64,000 nt of DNA from Hafnia psychrotolerans (GTDB lineage Bacteria; Pseudomonadota; Gammaproteobacteria; Enterobacterales; Enterobacteriaceae), in the NCBI RefSeq assembly GCF_014639435.1, contig NZ_BMFZ01000006.1, positions 246,570-310,569 of the forward strand. Direction: 5' to 3'. Positions within the stretch are counted from its first letter, which is position 1. Every line of letters starts with the position of its first letter. Of this stretch, positions 30,829 through 40,223 are shown in pieces. Under the pieces are notes generated by a model. It was not told the DNA's origin. It did no database searches and saw only the letters and a list, made by a program, of their open reading frames with translations. The position numbers were made by a program, and so were the translations under genes.

Positions 30829-32364
30829 ATGACGATAAAGACCCAGGAACACCATACTGAAGATAAACGCCTGAGCGATGAACCCGACTGGACGTTCGAG
30901 TTATTGCAGACTTACCTCGAGGAAATTGATCGAGTCGCTAAGTCATACCGGCTTGAAACCTATCCGCACCAAATTGAAGTCATTACTTCCGAACAAATGA
31001 TGGATGCCTACTCAAGTATCGGTATGCCAATAAATTATACGCACTGGTCGTTCGGTAAGAAGTTTATTGAAACCGAGCAGCGCTATAAGCACGGACAGCA
31101 AGGGCTAGCCTATGAGATTGTCATCAACTCAAACCCCTGCATTGCCTATCTGATGGAAGAAAACACCATGACCATGCAGGCTTTGGTCATGGCGCACGCC
31201 TGTTACGGGCATAACTCTTTCTTTAAGAACAACTACCTTTTTCGCAGTTGGACGGATGCGAGTTCAATTGTGGATTATCTGCTCTTTGCGCGCCGCTACA
31301 TTAGCCAGTGTGAGGAACGTTATGGTGTTGAAGACGTGGAGCGCTTGCTCGACTCCTGCCATGCGCTGATGAACTACGGGGTTGATCGCTACAAAAGACC
31401 GCAAAAAATTTCATTGTTAGAAGAGAAGGCAAGACAGGAAAGCCGTGAGACCTATCTGCAAAGTCAGGTAAACTCACTGTGGAAAACGCTACCGCGTAAA
31501 GACAACGTTGATGAGCCAGAACAAGTTCGTCGTTTTCCGTCCGAGCCGCAGGAAAATATCCTCTATTTTATGGAAAAAAATGCGCCGCTTCTGGAACCCT
31601 GGCAACGAGAAATATTGCGGATTGTGCGCAAAATCAGTCAGTATTTTTATCCGCAGAAACAGACTCAGGTCATGAACGAGGGCTGGGCAACCTTCTGGCA
31701 TTACACCATTCTTAACCATCTGTATGACGAAGGGAAAGTGTCGGAGAAATTCATCCTGGAATTCCTCCACAGCCATACTAATGTGATATTCCAACCGCCG
31801 TACAACAGCCCTTACTATAATGGGATAAACCCTTACGCACTGGGGTTTGCCATGTTCCAGGACATCAAACGTATCTGTGAGTCACCGACGGATGAAGACC
31901 GTTACTGGTTCCCGGACATCGCAGGATCCGACTGGCTGGAGACGCTGCATTTTGCTATGCGCGATTTCAAGGATGAAAGCTTTATTAGCCAGTTTCTCTC
32001 GCCGAAAGTGATGCGTGACTTCAAACTGTTCACCGTTCTCGACGACGACCACAATAATTACCTGGAAATAGCAGCAATTCATAATGAAGAAGGTTACCGG
32101 GCGATCCGCCAAGAGTTGTCTGCCCAATATAATCTGAGTGATCATGAACCTAATATTCAGGTCTGGAATGTGGATTTGCGCGGTGACCGTTCTCTGACAT
32201 TGCGTTATATCCCACAGGACCGGGCTCCGCTTGATAAGAGTCGCCGTGAAGTGATGAAACACATTCATCGTCTGTGGGGGTTTGATGTCTTTATGGAGCA
32301 GTTAAATGAAGATGGGGCCGTAGAATTATTGGAACGTTGCCCACCTCGCCCGACACCGCTGTGA
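30829..32364 (+). CDS. ycgB: SpoVR family protein YcgB
   Basis: 511 residues, almost the same as E. coli YcgB (510). Soluble SpoVR-family protein of the stationary phase. Conserved blocks include the His-rich HACYGHNSFFKNN and MNEGWATFWHYTI (His/Glu cluster that could bind metal). In many bacteria the gene sits with yeaG and yeaH, and YcgB interacts functionally with them; here the kinase pair is 9 kb upstream. Converges with fadR over a shared terminator. Confidence 0.95.
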   Translation: MTIKTQEHHTEDKRLSDEPDWTFELLQTYLEEIDRVAKSYRLETYPHQIEVITSEQMMDAYSSIGMPINYTHWSFGKKFIETEQRYKHGQQGLAYEIVINSNPCIAYLMEENTMTMQALVMAHACYGHNSFFKNNYLFRSWTDASSIVDYLLFARRYISQCEERYGVEDVERLLDSCHALMNYGVDRYKRPQKISLLEEKARQESRETYLQSQVNSLWKTLPRKDNVDEPEQVRRFPSEPQENILYFMEKNAPLLEPWQREILRIVRKISQYFYPQKQTQVMNEGWATFWHYTILNHLYDEGKVSEKFILEFLHSHTNVIFQPPYNSPYYNGINPYALGFAMFQDIKRICESPTDEDRYWFPDIAGSDWLETLHFAMRDFKDESFISQFLSPKVMRDFKLFTVLDDDHNNYLEIAAIHNEEGYRAIRQELSAQYNLSDHEPNIQVWNVDLRGDRSLTLRYIPQDRAPLDKSRREVMKHIHRLWGFDVFMEQLNEDGAVELLERCPPRPTPL

Positions 32365-32391
32365 GATCACTACAGGCGGTGCTGTCTACCA

Positions 32392-32420
32392 AAAAGGGTG
32401 CCTCAGCACCCTTTTCTTTG
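32392..32420. terminator. Bidirectional terminator ycgB/fadR
   Basis: Stem AAAAGGGTGC/GCACCCTTTT, loop CTCA, T-rich flanks on both strands. Confidence 0.9.
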
Positions 32421-32440
32421 TAAAAGTCGCGAATGATTGA

Positions 32441-33160
32441 CTAACGTTTTTTGTCAGTCAGATCACCAGGCATAGCGCTTTGCATACTGTGCCAGATCTC
32501 ACCACTCTGACGGCCATAATCTCGCACGCAATCAACAACTTGATCGTGGTTTTTTTCATCACAAATGCGGGAAAGTTTCTGATAAAAAGCGATCGCCAGT
32601 TTACGCGCATCAGGATTAGAGAAGTAATAACGACCAACGCGGGTATATAATCCGCGCAATCCATTAATAATCAGGCCGTAAATGGGATTACCTGAAGCAA
32701 AAGCCAGGCCACGGAAAATCCCGTAATCCAATTCGTTAAAGGCTTCAGAGCTATCAGAAACGCTCTGCGCTTTTGCCAGAATCTGCTGCGTATCTTCCGG
32801 GTTACGGCGCATCGCTTTACGGATGAAAATTGTGGCAATATTGGTTCTGACTGAAAGAAGATCATCGATAAGTTGCGGCACACTGTCGTGATCCAGACGG
32901 GCCAGGGTTTCAAGAATACTCAGCCCTGATGTTTCCCAAAAATTATTAACTTGGGTCGGTTTCCCATGCTGAATTGTCAACCAGCCATCGCGAGCAAGCC
33001 TTTGTAAAACCTCACGTAATGTGGTGCGCGTTACGCCAATTAACTCTGAAAGTTCGCGTTCAGCAGGTAGAATAGTTCCCGGTGGAAAGCGGTTGTTCCA
33101 AATACTTTCAATGATGTACTCTTCGGCGAAACCGGCAGGACTCTGTGCCTTAATAACCAT
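32441..33160 (-). CDS. fadR: Fatty acid metabolism regulator FadR
   Basis: GntR-family dimeric regulator that represses beta-oxidation and activates unsaturated fatty acid synthesis until it binds long-chain acyl-CoA. 239 residues, as in E. coli. Winged HTH in about residues 1-72 ([22 protein letters not shown]), acyl-CoA domain with [19 protein letters not shown]. Divergent from nhaB, the arrangement found in E. coli. Confidence 0.97.
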   Translation of the reverse strand: MVIKAQSPAGFAEEYIIESIWNNRFPPGTILPAERELSELIGVTRTTLREVLQRLARDGWLTIQHGKPTQVNNFWETSGLSILETLARLDHDSVPQLIDDLLSVRTNIATIFIRKAMRRNPEDTQQILAKAQSVSDSSEAFNELDYGIFRGLAFASGNPIYGLIINGLRGLYTRVGRYYFSNPDARKLAIAFYQKLSRICDEKNHDQVVDCVRDYGRQSGEIWHSMQSAMPGDLTDKKR

Positions 33161-33401
33161 TTTTTTACGTTCCGTTTAGGACTTTTTATAGGCGATGTAT
33201 TTCAGCTCATCATACCAGACGAAAATGTCATGTTATAGCGCCCTTTCGGTACTTATGTTGAAACTGTGCATAGCGTGGCACTATTTCCCCTTAACAAAGC
33301 AGTTGCAGAACAATTTATTCATTTCACTCGCCTTCAGCGGTTGAATTGACTAGCCTATTATATTGATTTTGTTGCATTACATCCTGGAGAGCAATAACAG
33401 C

Positions 33402-34976
33402 ATGGATATGACTTTTAGAAGCGCGTTCGTCAAAAACTTCCTTGGCCAATCACCGGCTTGGTATAAGCTGACGATCATTGCCTTTCTTATTATTAATCCT
33501 TTGATCTATTTTCTGGTCAGTCCTTTCTTTGCGGGCTGGTTGTTAGTGGTAGAGTTCATTTTCACCTTGGGCATGGCGCTGAAATGTTACCCATTGCAGC
33601 CTGGCGGGCTGCTGGCCATTGAAGCCGTGATGATTGGCATGACCAGCGCGGAACACATACGTGAGGAGATTGCATCAAATCTGGAAGTGCTCCTGCTATT
33701 GATTTTCATGGTTGCTGGCATCTATTTCATGAAGCAGTTACTACTGTTTGTCTTCACTAAATTGTTGTTGAATATTCGTAGCAAAATCAGCCTTTCACTC
33801 TCTTTCTGCATGGCCGCTGCGTTTCTTTCTGCATTTCTAGATGCACTGACGGTGATTGCCGTAGTGATCAGTGTTTCTATCGGCTTCTATTCTATTTACC
33901 ACCGCGTGTCATCCAGCAGTGACGAGCAAATCGATGTGAATGATGACAGCCAATTTACCGAAGATCTGCATCGTTCCACTCTTGAACAGTTCCGCGCTTT
34001 CCTGCGTAGCCTGATGATGCACGCTGGGGTTGGGACCGCACTTGGCGGTGTAATGACCATGGTGGGTGAACCGCAAAATCTGATCATCGCTAAATCCGCC
34101 GACTGGCAATTTGCTGATTTCTTCCTACGTATGTCGCCAGTTTCTGTTCCTGTTTTCTTCTGTGGGCTACTGGTGTGCTTTCTGGTCGAGCGCTTTAGTC
34201 TCTTTGGTTACGGTGCACAATTACCCCAGCCCGTGTTTGATATTCTCAAAGACTATGACCAGAAAAACAGCGATAAACGTGACAAACAAGAACGCATTAA
34301 GTTGTTCGTACAAGCCATCATCGGCGTATGGCTGATCGTTGCACTGGCTTTCCATCTGACCGAGGTCGGACTGATAGGTTTGTCAGTGATTATCTTTGCT
34401 ACCGCCCTATGCGGCGTCACTGACGAGCATGCTATCGGTAAAGCCTTCCAGGAGGCGCTGCCGTTTACAGCATTATTGACGGTGTTCTTTGCCGTCGTCG
34501 CGGTGATCATTGAGCAGCACTTATTTACCCCGATTATACATTTCGTTCTGCAAGCGAAGCCAGGCGACCAGCTTTCTCTGTTTTATCTGTTTAACGGCCT
34601 GCTCTCTTCGATCTCGGATAATGTCTTCGTCGGTACGGTGTATATCAATGAAGCGAAGACGGCGTTGCAAAATGGCGCTATTTCCGAACAACAGTTTGAA
34701 CTGCTGGCCGTTGCTATCAATACGGGTACAAACCTACCCTCTGTCGCGACACCAAACGGTCAGGCTGCGTTCTTATTCCTGCTGACTTCATCTCTCGCAC
34801 CACTTATCCGCCTTTCGTATGGTCGTATGGTTTGGATGGCACTCCCTTACACAATTGTTATGACACTGACCGGCTTGCTTTGTGTTCAATATTTATTGCC
34901 CGATATGACGACATGGTTCAGCGCGATGCAGTGGATATCTTTACCCAATATTAACGAGATAATTCCCTCTCATTAA
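33402..34976 (+). CDS. nhaB: Na+/H+ antiporter NhaB
   Basis: Inner-membrane sodium:proton antiporter, about twelve helices, 524 residues (513 in E. coli). Conserved blocks [52 protein letters not shown] and [18 protein letters not shown]. The start at 33402 has GGAGAG ten bases upstream; a start six bases later is equally plausible, and one 39 bases earlier is unlikely. dsbB follows in the same direction 188 bases on. Confidence 0.95.
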   Translation: MDMTFRSAFVKNFLGQSPAWYKLTIIAFLIINPLIYFLVSPFFAGWLLVVEFIFTLGMALKCYPLQPGGLLAIEAVMIGMTSAEHIREEIASNLEVLLLLIFMVAGIYFMKQLLLFVFTKLLLNIRSKISLSLSFCMAAAFLSAFLDALTVIAVVISVSIGFYSIYHRVSSSSDEQIDVNDDSQFTEDLHRSTLEQFRAFLRSLMMHAGVGTALGGVMTMVGEPQNLIIAKSADWQFADFFLRMSPVSVPVFFCGLLVCFLVERFSLFGYGAQLPQPVFDILKDYDQKNSDKRDKQERIKLFVQAIIGVWLIVALAFHLTEVGLIGLSVIIFATALCGVTDEHAIGKAFQEALPFTALLTVFFAVVAVIIEQHLFTPIIHFVLQAKPGDQLSLFYLFNGLLSSISDNVFVGTVYINEAKTALQNGAISEQQFELLAVAINTGTNLPSVATPNGQAAFLFLLTSSLAPLIRLSYGRMVWMALPYTIVMTLTGLLCVQYLLPDMTTWFSAMQWISLPNINEIIPSH

Positions 34977-35164
34977 GGACCCCAGGAAGGGCTTTTGTTA
35001 GATGGAATTTAGTAAGGCGGTTGATTAAAGGCAATTTCCTTACCCACTGCTAAAGAGTGCGGTTTATGCACTATTTTTGACTGATTTGAAATCAACGGGC
35101 TGGCAGCACGAATGAATTGGTTTACACTGCTTGCCAGTAGCTTAACGCATGGAAAAAATAAACT

Positions 35165-35695
35165 ATGTTGCAATATCTTAATCGTTGCTCGCAAGGCCGC
35201 GGTGCTTGGCTTCTGATGACATTAACCGCATTGGCCCTTGAGCTCGTGGCGCTTTATTTTCAGCATGTCATGTTATTAAAACCTTGTGTTATGTGCATTT
35301 ATGAACGTTGTGCTCTATTTGGTATTATGGGCGCTGGGATTGTCGGTGCCTTTGCTCCCAAAACGGGGTTACGTTACGCAGGTATTTTGATTTGGATCTA
35401 CAGCGCGTATGAAGGGATCCGCCTGTCATGGGAACACACCATGATCCAGTTGCATCCTTCCCCCTTCGCCACCTGCGATTTTGCGGCACGTTTCCCAAGT
35501 TGGTTACCGCTAGACAAATGGTTACCCTCGGTGTTTGTTGCTTCTGGTGATTGCGCAGAGAAACAGTGGGAATTCCTGAGTCTGGGAATGCCGCAGTGGC
35601 TAGTTGTCGTGTTTAGCGTATTTATGCTGATTGGCTTGCTGGTATTGATTGCCCAGTTTGTTAAACCTAAGCGTCGGGATTTGTTTGGTCGTTAA
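35165..35695 (+). CDS. dsbB: Disulfide bond formation protein DsbB
   Basis: Four-helix inner-membrane quinone oxidoreductase that reoxidises periplasmic DsbA. 176 residues. Both redox pairs are at the expected positions: Cys41/Cys44 in KPCVMC and Cys104/Cys130 in FATCDF and SGDCAEKQ. Follows nhaB as in E. coli and ends at a strong bidirectional terminator. Confidence 0.97.
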   Translation: MLQYLNRCSQGRGAWLLMTLTALALELVALYFQHVMLLKPCVMCIYERCALFGIMGAGIVGAFAPKTGLRYAGILIWIYSAYEGIRLSWEHTMIQLHPSPFATCDFAARFPSWLPLDKWLPSVFVASGDCAEKQWEFLSLGMPQWLVVVFSVFMLIGLLVLIAQFVKPKRRDLFGR

Positions 35696-35724
35696 GGTAA
35701 ACCGTATTCTAAAAGATTGAAAAT

Positions 35725-35754
35725 AAAAGAGGCGCCTCAGAAGGCGCCTCTTTT
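35725..35754. terminator. Bidirectional terminator dsbB / lipoprotein
   Basis: Twelve-base perfect stem AAAAGAGGCGCC/GGCGCCTCTTTT, loop TCAGAA. Confidence 0.95.
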
Positions 35755-35768
35755 ACATGATCTTAATC

Positions 35769-36227
35769 TTACTTTGTACGCCACAGACGCAGTTGACCAT
35801 ACCAGCCACTGTCTGTTTCATACTCTTGTCGAGTGCCGTTAGCATCAACAACGGCAGAGGCAGAACGCCCGGTCATCGTACAGGCAAGACTCACTCTGAT
35901 ATTCCGTTGCCCGTTAATCAGACGAAGATCGACATATTCGTTGAATTGAAGGGCTGCAACCAGTTGGCCATCGACACGGACATACAGCGGGCAGGTTCTC
36001 TCGAAAGGTACCAGAGTCCATTGGTCCATCCTGTGAAGCCGGACGATGGTTTTACCCTGAGTGGCTTTATCTTGATCGGTTTTATTCTGCTCTGGGCTCT
36101 GCGTTTTGTTGGTCTGGCTTTCCGTCACTACCGCACCATTAAGGACTTGTGGAGCCGGCTGATACGGATTTTTACCCGAACATCCGGCCGCCAAGAATAC
36201 AACCAGCGCAATAAACGTTCTTTTCAT
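35769..36227 (-). CDS. Predicted lipoprotein of unknown function
   Basis: 152 residues with a lipoprotein signal (MKRTFIALVVFLAAGC, lipobox LAAGC, acylated Cys16). Residues after the lipobox are low-complexity (Gln/Asn/Thr/Lys), then a globular domain with segments FERTCPLYVRVDGQLVAAL and NIRVSLACTMTG; the two cysteines could pair. Start at 36227 by signal peptide. Not recognised. Last chromosomal gene before the scarred phage junction. Confidence 0.8.
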   Translation of the reverse strand: MKRTFIALVVFLAAGCSGKNPYQPAPQVLNGAVVTESQTNKTQSPEQNKTDQDKATQGKTIVRLHRMDQWTLVPFERTCPLYVRVDGQLVAALQFNEYVDLRLINGQRNIRVSLACTMTGRSASAVVDANGTRQEYETDSGWYGQLRLWRTK

Positions 36228-36476
36228 TGTCGTTTCCTGAATTGACGAACCCAATTGACATACCAATATTTGATGCGGAAATGATAGCAGCGGGACAAAC
36301 TAAGGCAATACATCATAGACAGAATGCCGCTTTTTCGTCTTATTCAAGAGCAAAAACCGCTTCATGTGGGTTTTCAACACCGACAAGTTGAGCCACCTAT
36401 GACAACCAGTAAAAAATACTGCACCTTCATCGTTTTAATTGTTTACTAATTCCATGCCTTTAGACATAATCGCCGT

Positions 36477-36540
36477 CCACTTCATGTAGCAATGATTGGT
36501 AGGCCTCGAGCATTTCATATACTCGGGGCTTTTTCTTTTT
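36477..36540 (+). ncRNA. Candidate small RNA with orphan terminator
   Basis: A sigma-70-like promoter (TTTACT at 36442-36447, 17-base spacer, CATAAT at 36465-36470) is followed 33 bases later by the hairpin GCCTCGAG/CTCGGGGC (36503-36529) and a T-run to 36540. No plus-strand gene lies upstream to need this terminator. The RNA would be about 64 nt. Not matched to a known family; promoter prediction by eye. Confidence 0.4.
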
Positions 36541-37227
36541 TGCGGTTACTTCGCCCAACTCGGCTTATTCATGATAGGCGGTTGTCTGAAGACGAAGTGA
36601 TGTGAAGTAAGTTTTCATCATGGTTCAAACAGAGTATTACCGCAAACTGATTCCCTACTTTACACGTAGTAACATCGGTTTGCGGTAATTTTTTGCCCCG
36701 AATATGCCCCGAGACATCTCAGCCCCGCAGAAAGAAATCATCCACGTTGTCATGGAATCCGCCCAACTAAGGTTCCTTCGCTCGCAGCGACAGCAGATAC
36801 CCTATTCCCTGCCTCAGTGACATCGATTCCTCGATAGCAAACCCAAACTAGTCTTCATCTTCCTGACCCAGCCAGCAACCCCCGTACTATTTTAGTCTCT
36901 GGAAGAACACGTATGTGCCCGGCTTAATCGTCGGGTCGATCAGAAGCATAGTACCCGAATGCCGTGGTACCTTTCGGCGATGTACAGGCGGGATGCAGGA
37001 CTGGTTCAATTACATACTTTGTTTAGGTGATACACGATTCAAAGTAGCCCTTTGCCGGATCCCCATATGCAGGCATTCTGGTCATATCTCGTCCCATCCT
37101 GTCATTTGCATGGGGATAATAATAAAAACGGGTATTCCCGATCGTGGTGGGTACCAATCGCGTTACTTCAGCTTTTATTCCTCTAGTGGTATCATTCGTA
37201 AAATCTGATTTCAGCAAGGATTTTAAA
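36541..37227. other. Scarred non-coding stretch before the prophage
   Basis: No intact gene. It contains repeats of GCCCCGA near 36694-36713 and short broken frames. One minus-strand fragment ending at 36887 reads GTMLLIDPTIKPGTYVFFQRLK then stop, reminiscent of an S24 phage-repressor piece but too short to call. Another minus frame (37023-37217) has no family I know. I see no integrase and no clear attachment core. Probably debris of an earlier integrated element. Confidence 0.45.
36637..36694 (+). terminator. Hairpin with T-run in junction region
   Basis: Perfect 11-base arms TTACCGCAAAC (36637-36647) and GTTTGCGGTAA (36678-36688), thirty-base loop that contains a smaller CTAC/GTAG hairpin, then six T. 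Looks like a terminator of a lost plus-strand gene. Confidence 0.55.
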
Positions 37228-37521
37228 ATGAGTACTGTTTATGTGGTTGTTTTATCATATATAAAATCATTAGAAGAAGTTGACGCTCAGATACCGGCTC
37301 ATGTTGAGTGGCTTAAAAAAGGTTATTCAGATGGTGTGTTTCTAGCCTCAGGGAGGAGAATCCCCAGAAACGGTGGCATCATCCTTGCAAAATGCGACAG
37401 CCTTGAATCTTTGGAAGATCGCCTTAGTCAGGATCCATTCCAAAAATTGAACATAGCTAAAACTGAAATTATTCTCTTTGAAGCAAGCATGAAAATTCAG
37501 CTGCTGGAAAATATTTTCTGA
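37228..37521 (+). CDS. YciI-like protein
   Basis: 97-residue protein of the YciI (dimeric alpha-beta barrel) type: VYVVVLSYIKSLEEVDAQIPAHVEWLKKGY, then GVFLASGRRIPRNGGIILA. This is the YciI pattern of an early conserved His (H-V-E-W-L) and Gly-rich strand. AAGGA eight bases before ATG 37228. Function unknown; isolated between junction debris and a transposase remnant, so probably acquired cargo. Confidence 0.7.
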   Translation: MSTVYVVVLSYIKSLEEVDAQIPAHVEWLKKGYSDGVFLASGRRIPRNGGIILAKCDSLESLEDRLSQDPFQKLNIAKTEIILFEASMKIQLLENIF

Positions 37522-37546
37522 TTTTATATCGGCTTAATAGCTCACA

Positions 37547-37836
37547 TTAAGCCGCCCGTTGGAACATTACGCCTAGTTTGAACCGTTCTTTATTCCTGAA
37601 GCCCCTTGATTTGATCCTGAGCAGCCGTATTTACTGTTCAGAGACTCCGCATTACCGTTCTATACCCGGTTTTTCATTGCATTCAGGATCCCGTAAAGGC
37701 GCTTTGCCACCATGCGGGCAACGCTGGCCATCAGCGGTATGCCAGTGTCTTTGGCCATCCATTCCTGCCACAGATCGCAGGCAAGCTCTTTTATTACCCA
37801 GCACTGACTCGTTTGAGGTAGCACCAGCCGGGCTGC
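37547..37836 (-). pseudogene. Decayed ISL3-type transposase, C-terminal remnant
   Basis: Minus-strand frames join to give CWVIKELACDLWQEWMA..., then a stop after LNAMKNRV, then NAESLNSK, a frameshift, and LLRIKSRGFRNKERF to a stop at 37547. This resembles the C-terminal end of ISL3-family DDE transposases (catalytic Glu in the N-A-x-A-E-x-x-N-S-K motif). One in-frame stop, one frameshift and no 5' part: a dead fragment. It begins two bases after the phage fibre gene stop, so the two are fused at a recombination scar. Confidence 0.7.
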
Positions 37837-37838
37837 TT

Positions 37839-39134
37839 CTAACCTCTCAGCCTGGCGTCCGATGCGGTTTTACTTGCTTCATATTTTTCATTTTTTGGGG
37901 GATTGAGAAGGTTAGATTCAACTTCTTCACTCGACTCATTTAGATCATCATTTGATAAATTAAACCCAGCGATGAGGATGTCCAACTTCTCCTTAGCTGA
38001 CGCTGGGTCTTCCAGGCTAAATCGAAGCAACTTGACTAGTTCTTTCGTGGCCTCAACGTTAAGCGCTGTTAAGCCTGTATAATCCATGGCTAGTGGGTCT
38101 TCGATAATCGTCCCATCAGATAGTGAAAGCGGATCCCCTGTTTCACTGACGGTTTCTGGAAGAACCTTCCTCGCGTCTTGAGCAATAACGCCAGCCTTCC
38201 TGCTACCATTTAGGTCGTACGTCATGCCTCGAAGGGTAAGCATCTTACTCAGAGCGTTGTCGATGAATGACTTGTTAAATTTTAATCTGGAGTCAGATGT
38301 CGGGTTGAACGAAGCTGCGTAGCAGGCGCCGCTGCTACGAGCTACAAAGGTTGCAGTGCCGTTTTGGACTATACGAGTGCAGTGATAACTTCCCGAAGCC
38401 AGATAGTACTGAAGATATGAATTGAAAGATGCGTCCGGGGAAATAAATGTGAGTGTATTCGTCACGTCACCATTTCCAGCTGTCACCCTGCCGTCTACGG
38501 TCACGCTCCCACCTGATGTAGCCAATGACCCAGCCACTGTGAGCGCGCTAGTTACAACGCCGCCGGATTTGGCGTTAACCGTGGTTAGTCTCGAGTCATT
38601 ACCCTGTGCGGCTGTCCCCGCAGTTGTTCCGTAAGTTGCTAAAGCAGTCCACGCATCGGCTTTCGTCTTAGCGCCAGTGCCTCCCTGAGCTATGGGAACT
38701 GCCCCTGAAACCAGATCAGCCTTGCTAGATAGTGCGGTGGTTATACTATTCCATGCTGGCCCTGTAAAACTGGATCCATCAGGGAGATTTACTGTGATAT
38801 TACCCGTACCACTGAATACCTGCTGCCAGTTAGCTTTATCCAGATTCAGCCCACGAATAGCTTTTGCTACGTCCGAGGCAACTTGTGCCGTTATGCCAAC
38901 CAGTGTCGCGTTTGGTACCGCTGTCCATGCATTACCCGACGCAGTTGGGCCACCATAAGCTGTGACCAGGGTTAACGAGGTTGCAGATGCTATTGCTTTG
39001 ACGGCCAGCGTATATGTGACGCCGCCAACGATAACGATGATAAAGTCGTTAGGTTTTAAATCCGTGGTGAATGCTGTACCGGTGCCGGTTACTGTGTCTG
39101 AATTGTTGGTTAACGCGATTGTTCCTGCCGACAT
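37839..39134 (-). CDS. Phage tail fibre with S74 intramolecular chaperone
   Basis: 431 residues. N-terminal beta-rich region with the motif VPIAQGGTGAKTKADAWTAL common in phage fibres, then a Peptidase_S74 chaperone: SDSRLKFNKSFIDNALSKMLTLRGMTYDL with the Ser and Lys expected for autocleavage, and RKAGVIAQDARKVLPETV. The chaperone trimerises and is released. The final 30 or so residues (after NPPKNEKYE) run into the transposase remnant and may be non-native. A terminator-like hairpin precedes the gene. Confidence 0.85.
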   Translation of the reverse strand: MSAGTIALTNNSDTVTGTGTAFTTDLKPNDFIIVIVGGVTYTLAVKAIASATSLTLVTAYGGPTASGNAWTAVPNATLVGITAQVASDVAKAIRGLNLDKANWQQVFSGTGNITVNLPDGSSFTGPAWNSITTALSSKADLVSGAVPIAQGGTGAKTKADAWTALATYGTTAGTAAQGNDSRLTTVNAKSGGVVTSALTVAGSLATSGGSVTVDGRVTAGNGDVTNTLTFISPDASFNSYLQYYLASGSYHCTRIVQNGTATFVARSSGACYAASFNPTSDSRLKFNKSFIDNALSKMLTLRGMTYDLNGSRKAGVIAQDARKVLPETVSETGDPLSLSDGTIIEDPLAMDYTGLTALNVEATKELVKLLRFSLEDPASAKEKLDILIAGFNLSNDDLNESSEEVESNLLNPPKNEKYEASKTASDARLRG

Positions 39135-39153
39135 GTTTTGCTCCAGGCATAAA

Positions 39154-39175
39154 AAAACCCGCCGGAGCGGGTTTT
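39154..39175. terminator. Intrinsic terminator after cor-like gene
   Basis: Stem AAAACCCGC/GCGGGTTTT, loop CGGA, with a seven-T run on the minus strand. It lies downstream of the 39193 lipoprotein gene and upstream of the fibre gene. Confidence 0.85.
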
Positions 39176-39192
39176 AAATGAGTATGGTTAAG

Positions 39193-39429
39193 TCATTTAT
39201 CGCACGTTGTGCGGATGAAATTATTTTTACTGACCCAGCGCCAGCCAAACGGGTCGCCCGCCTTATACTGAGTTTGATTAGCGATCTGACGAACGCCATA
39301 AATCTGTACGGACAATTCTTGCCCGCCGATGAGGGCGGTGCCACTACAAATGGGTTGCTGCTTCTCAAGCACGCCTGAACATCCCGTCACCGCTGCTGCC
39401 AGCCCAATCGCTAACAAAATCTTTGTCAT
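39193..39429 (-). CDS. cor: Cor-like superinfection-exclusion lipoprotein
   Basis: 78 residues with lipobox VTGC (Cys17) and the pattern QQPICSGTALIGG...VQIYGVRQIANQTQYKAGDPFGWRWVSK...TTC, which resembles the Cor proteins of phi80, N15 and HK022 in my memory. Those inactivate the FhuA receptor of a lysogen. Position next to the J/fibre genes is also as in those phages. AAGGGA precedes ATG 39429. Symbol given by family resemblance. Confidence 0.7.
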   Translation of the reverse strand: MTKILLAIGLAAAVTGCSGVLEKQQPICSGTALIGGQELSVQIYGVRQIANQTQYKAGDPFGWRWVSKNNFIRTTCDK

Positions 39430-39554
39430 TTTTCTGTCCCTTGAATATTGGATATCAGAACGATAACAACGATATTTATAACGGTATAATTGGTTTAATA
39501 GATCAATTATCTGAAATTGATCGCTCAAAACGATCGTTAAACTCAATTCATTGA

Positions 39555-40223
39555 TTAATAACGCGAAACGTCGATTGCAAATATCTGATCTCGGGAGTTT
39601 GCGTACCCGATGTTGACAATCGCATCGCCAGGCGCAACGCGCGTACCTGCAGTAATTCTGGTAGTAGATCCGTTGTAATAGGCAATAGTATCAATTGGCG
39701 AAGAGTAAGGACGTGGCTGAGTACCTTGAAATACCCCAGTCACGACGCCCATAACCCGAGGCATCACCGCCCACTTCCCCGTAACCGTTTTATCAACTAA
39801 ATACCCAATATCCGTAGTGGACCCAATCGTTCCATAGCCTGTCGGTGGGTTCATCACCTTCGTTTCATTGGTGAGAATGCACTGCCCGGCTGCGTTCCAA
39901 ATCGCAACACCCCATTTTGGGAGAGGTTGGGGAATTACGTACCCGAAAATATAAATAGTTACGGTTCCCGGATTACCTCCTACGCCGGAGACTGCGTAGC
40001 TCAGGGTGTAGGTTGAGTCGACTTTACGGAGCCAAAAAATCACATTATTAACCGTCGCATGGCAGGCGATAATGTAAGGTGATGATGCGTTAACGGGTAA
40101 TGTATATTCCCCCCCAGTGGAAGGCGTGAGGGCGATTTTTTGCACCAGACTCATAGGCGTTGTGTCAGGTGTAGTCCAGGGGTTCCCATACTGATCTGTA
40201 AATAATGCTCCCCAATTCGCCAT
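39555..40223 (-). CDS. Phage tail-tip/fibre-associated protein, MANWG start
   Basis: 222 residues, beta-rich, starting MANWGALFTDQYGNPW. Unknown function; position directly after J and paralogous start with the preceding gene suggest a distal tail component. Its ATG overlaps the stop of the preceding gene by one base (TAATG), so translation is coupled. An earlier in-frame start is rejected. Confidence 0.65.
   Translation of the reverse strand: MANWGALFTDQYGNPWTTPDTTPMSLVQKIALTPSTGGEYTLPVNASSPYIIACHATVNNVIFWLRKVDSTYTLSYAVSGVGGNPGTVTIYIFGYVIPQPLPKWGVAIWNAAGQCILTNETKVMNPPTGYGTIGSTTDIGYLVDKTVTGKWAVMPRVMGVVTGVFQGTQPRPYSSPIDTIAYYNGSTTRITAGTRVAPGDAIVNIGYANSRDQIFAIDVSRY

Noticed and set aside
36694..36713. 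Repeated GCCCCGA as a phage attachment core
   Set aside because: No second copy is visible in the window, and the opposite prophage end is outside it, so nothing supports an att assignment.
36915..37208. Plus-strand frame of 97 codons in the junction region
   Set aside because: Low-complexity translation with no family resemblance and no good ribosome binding site; conflicting frames on the minus strand are equally open.
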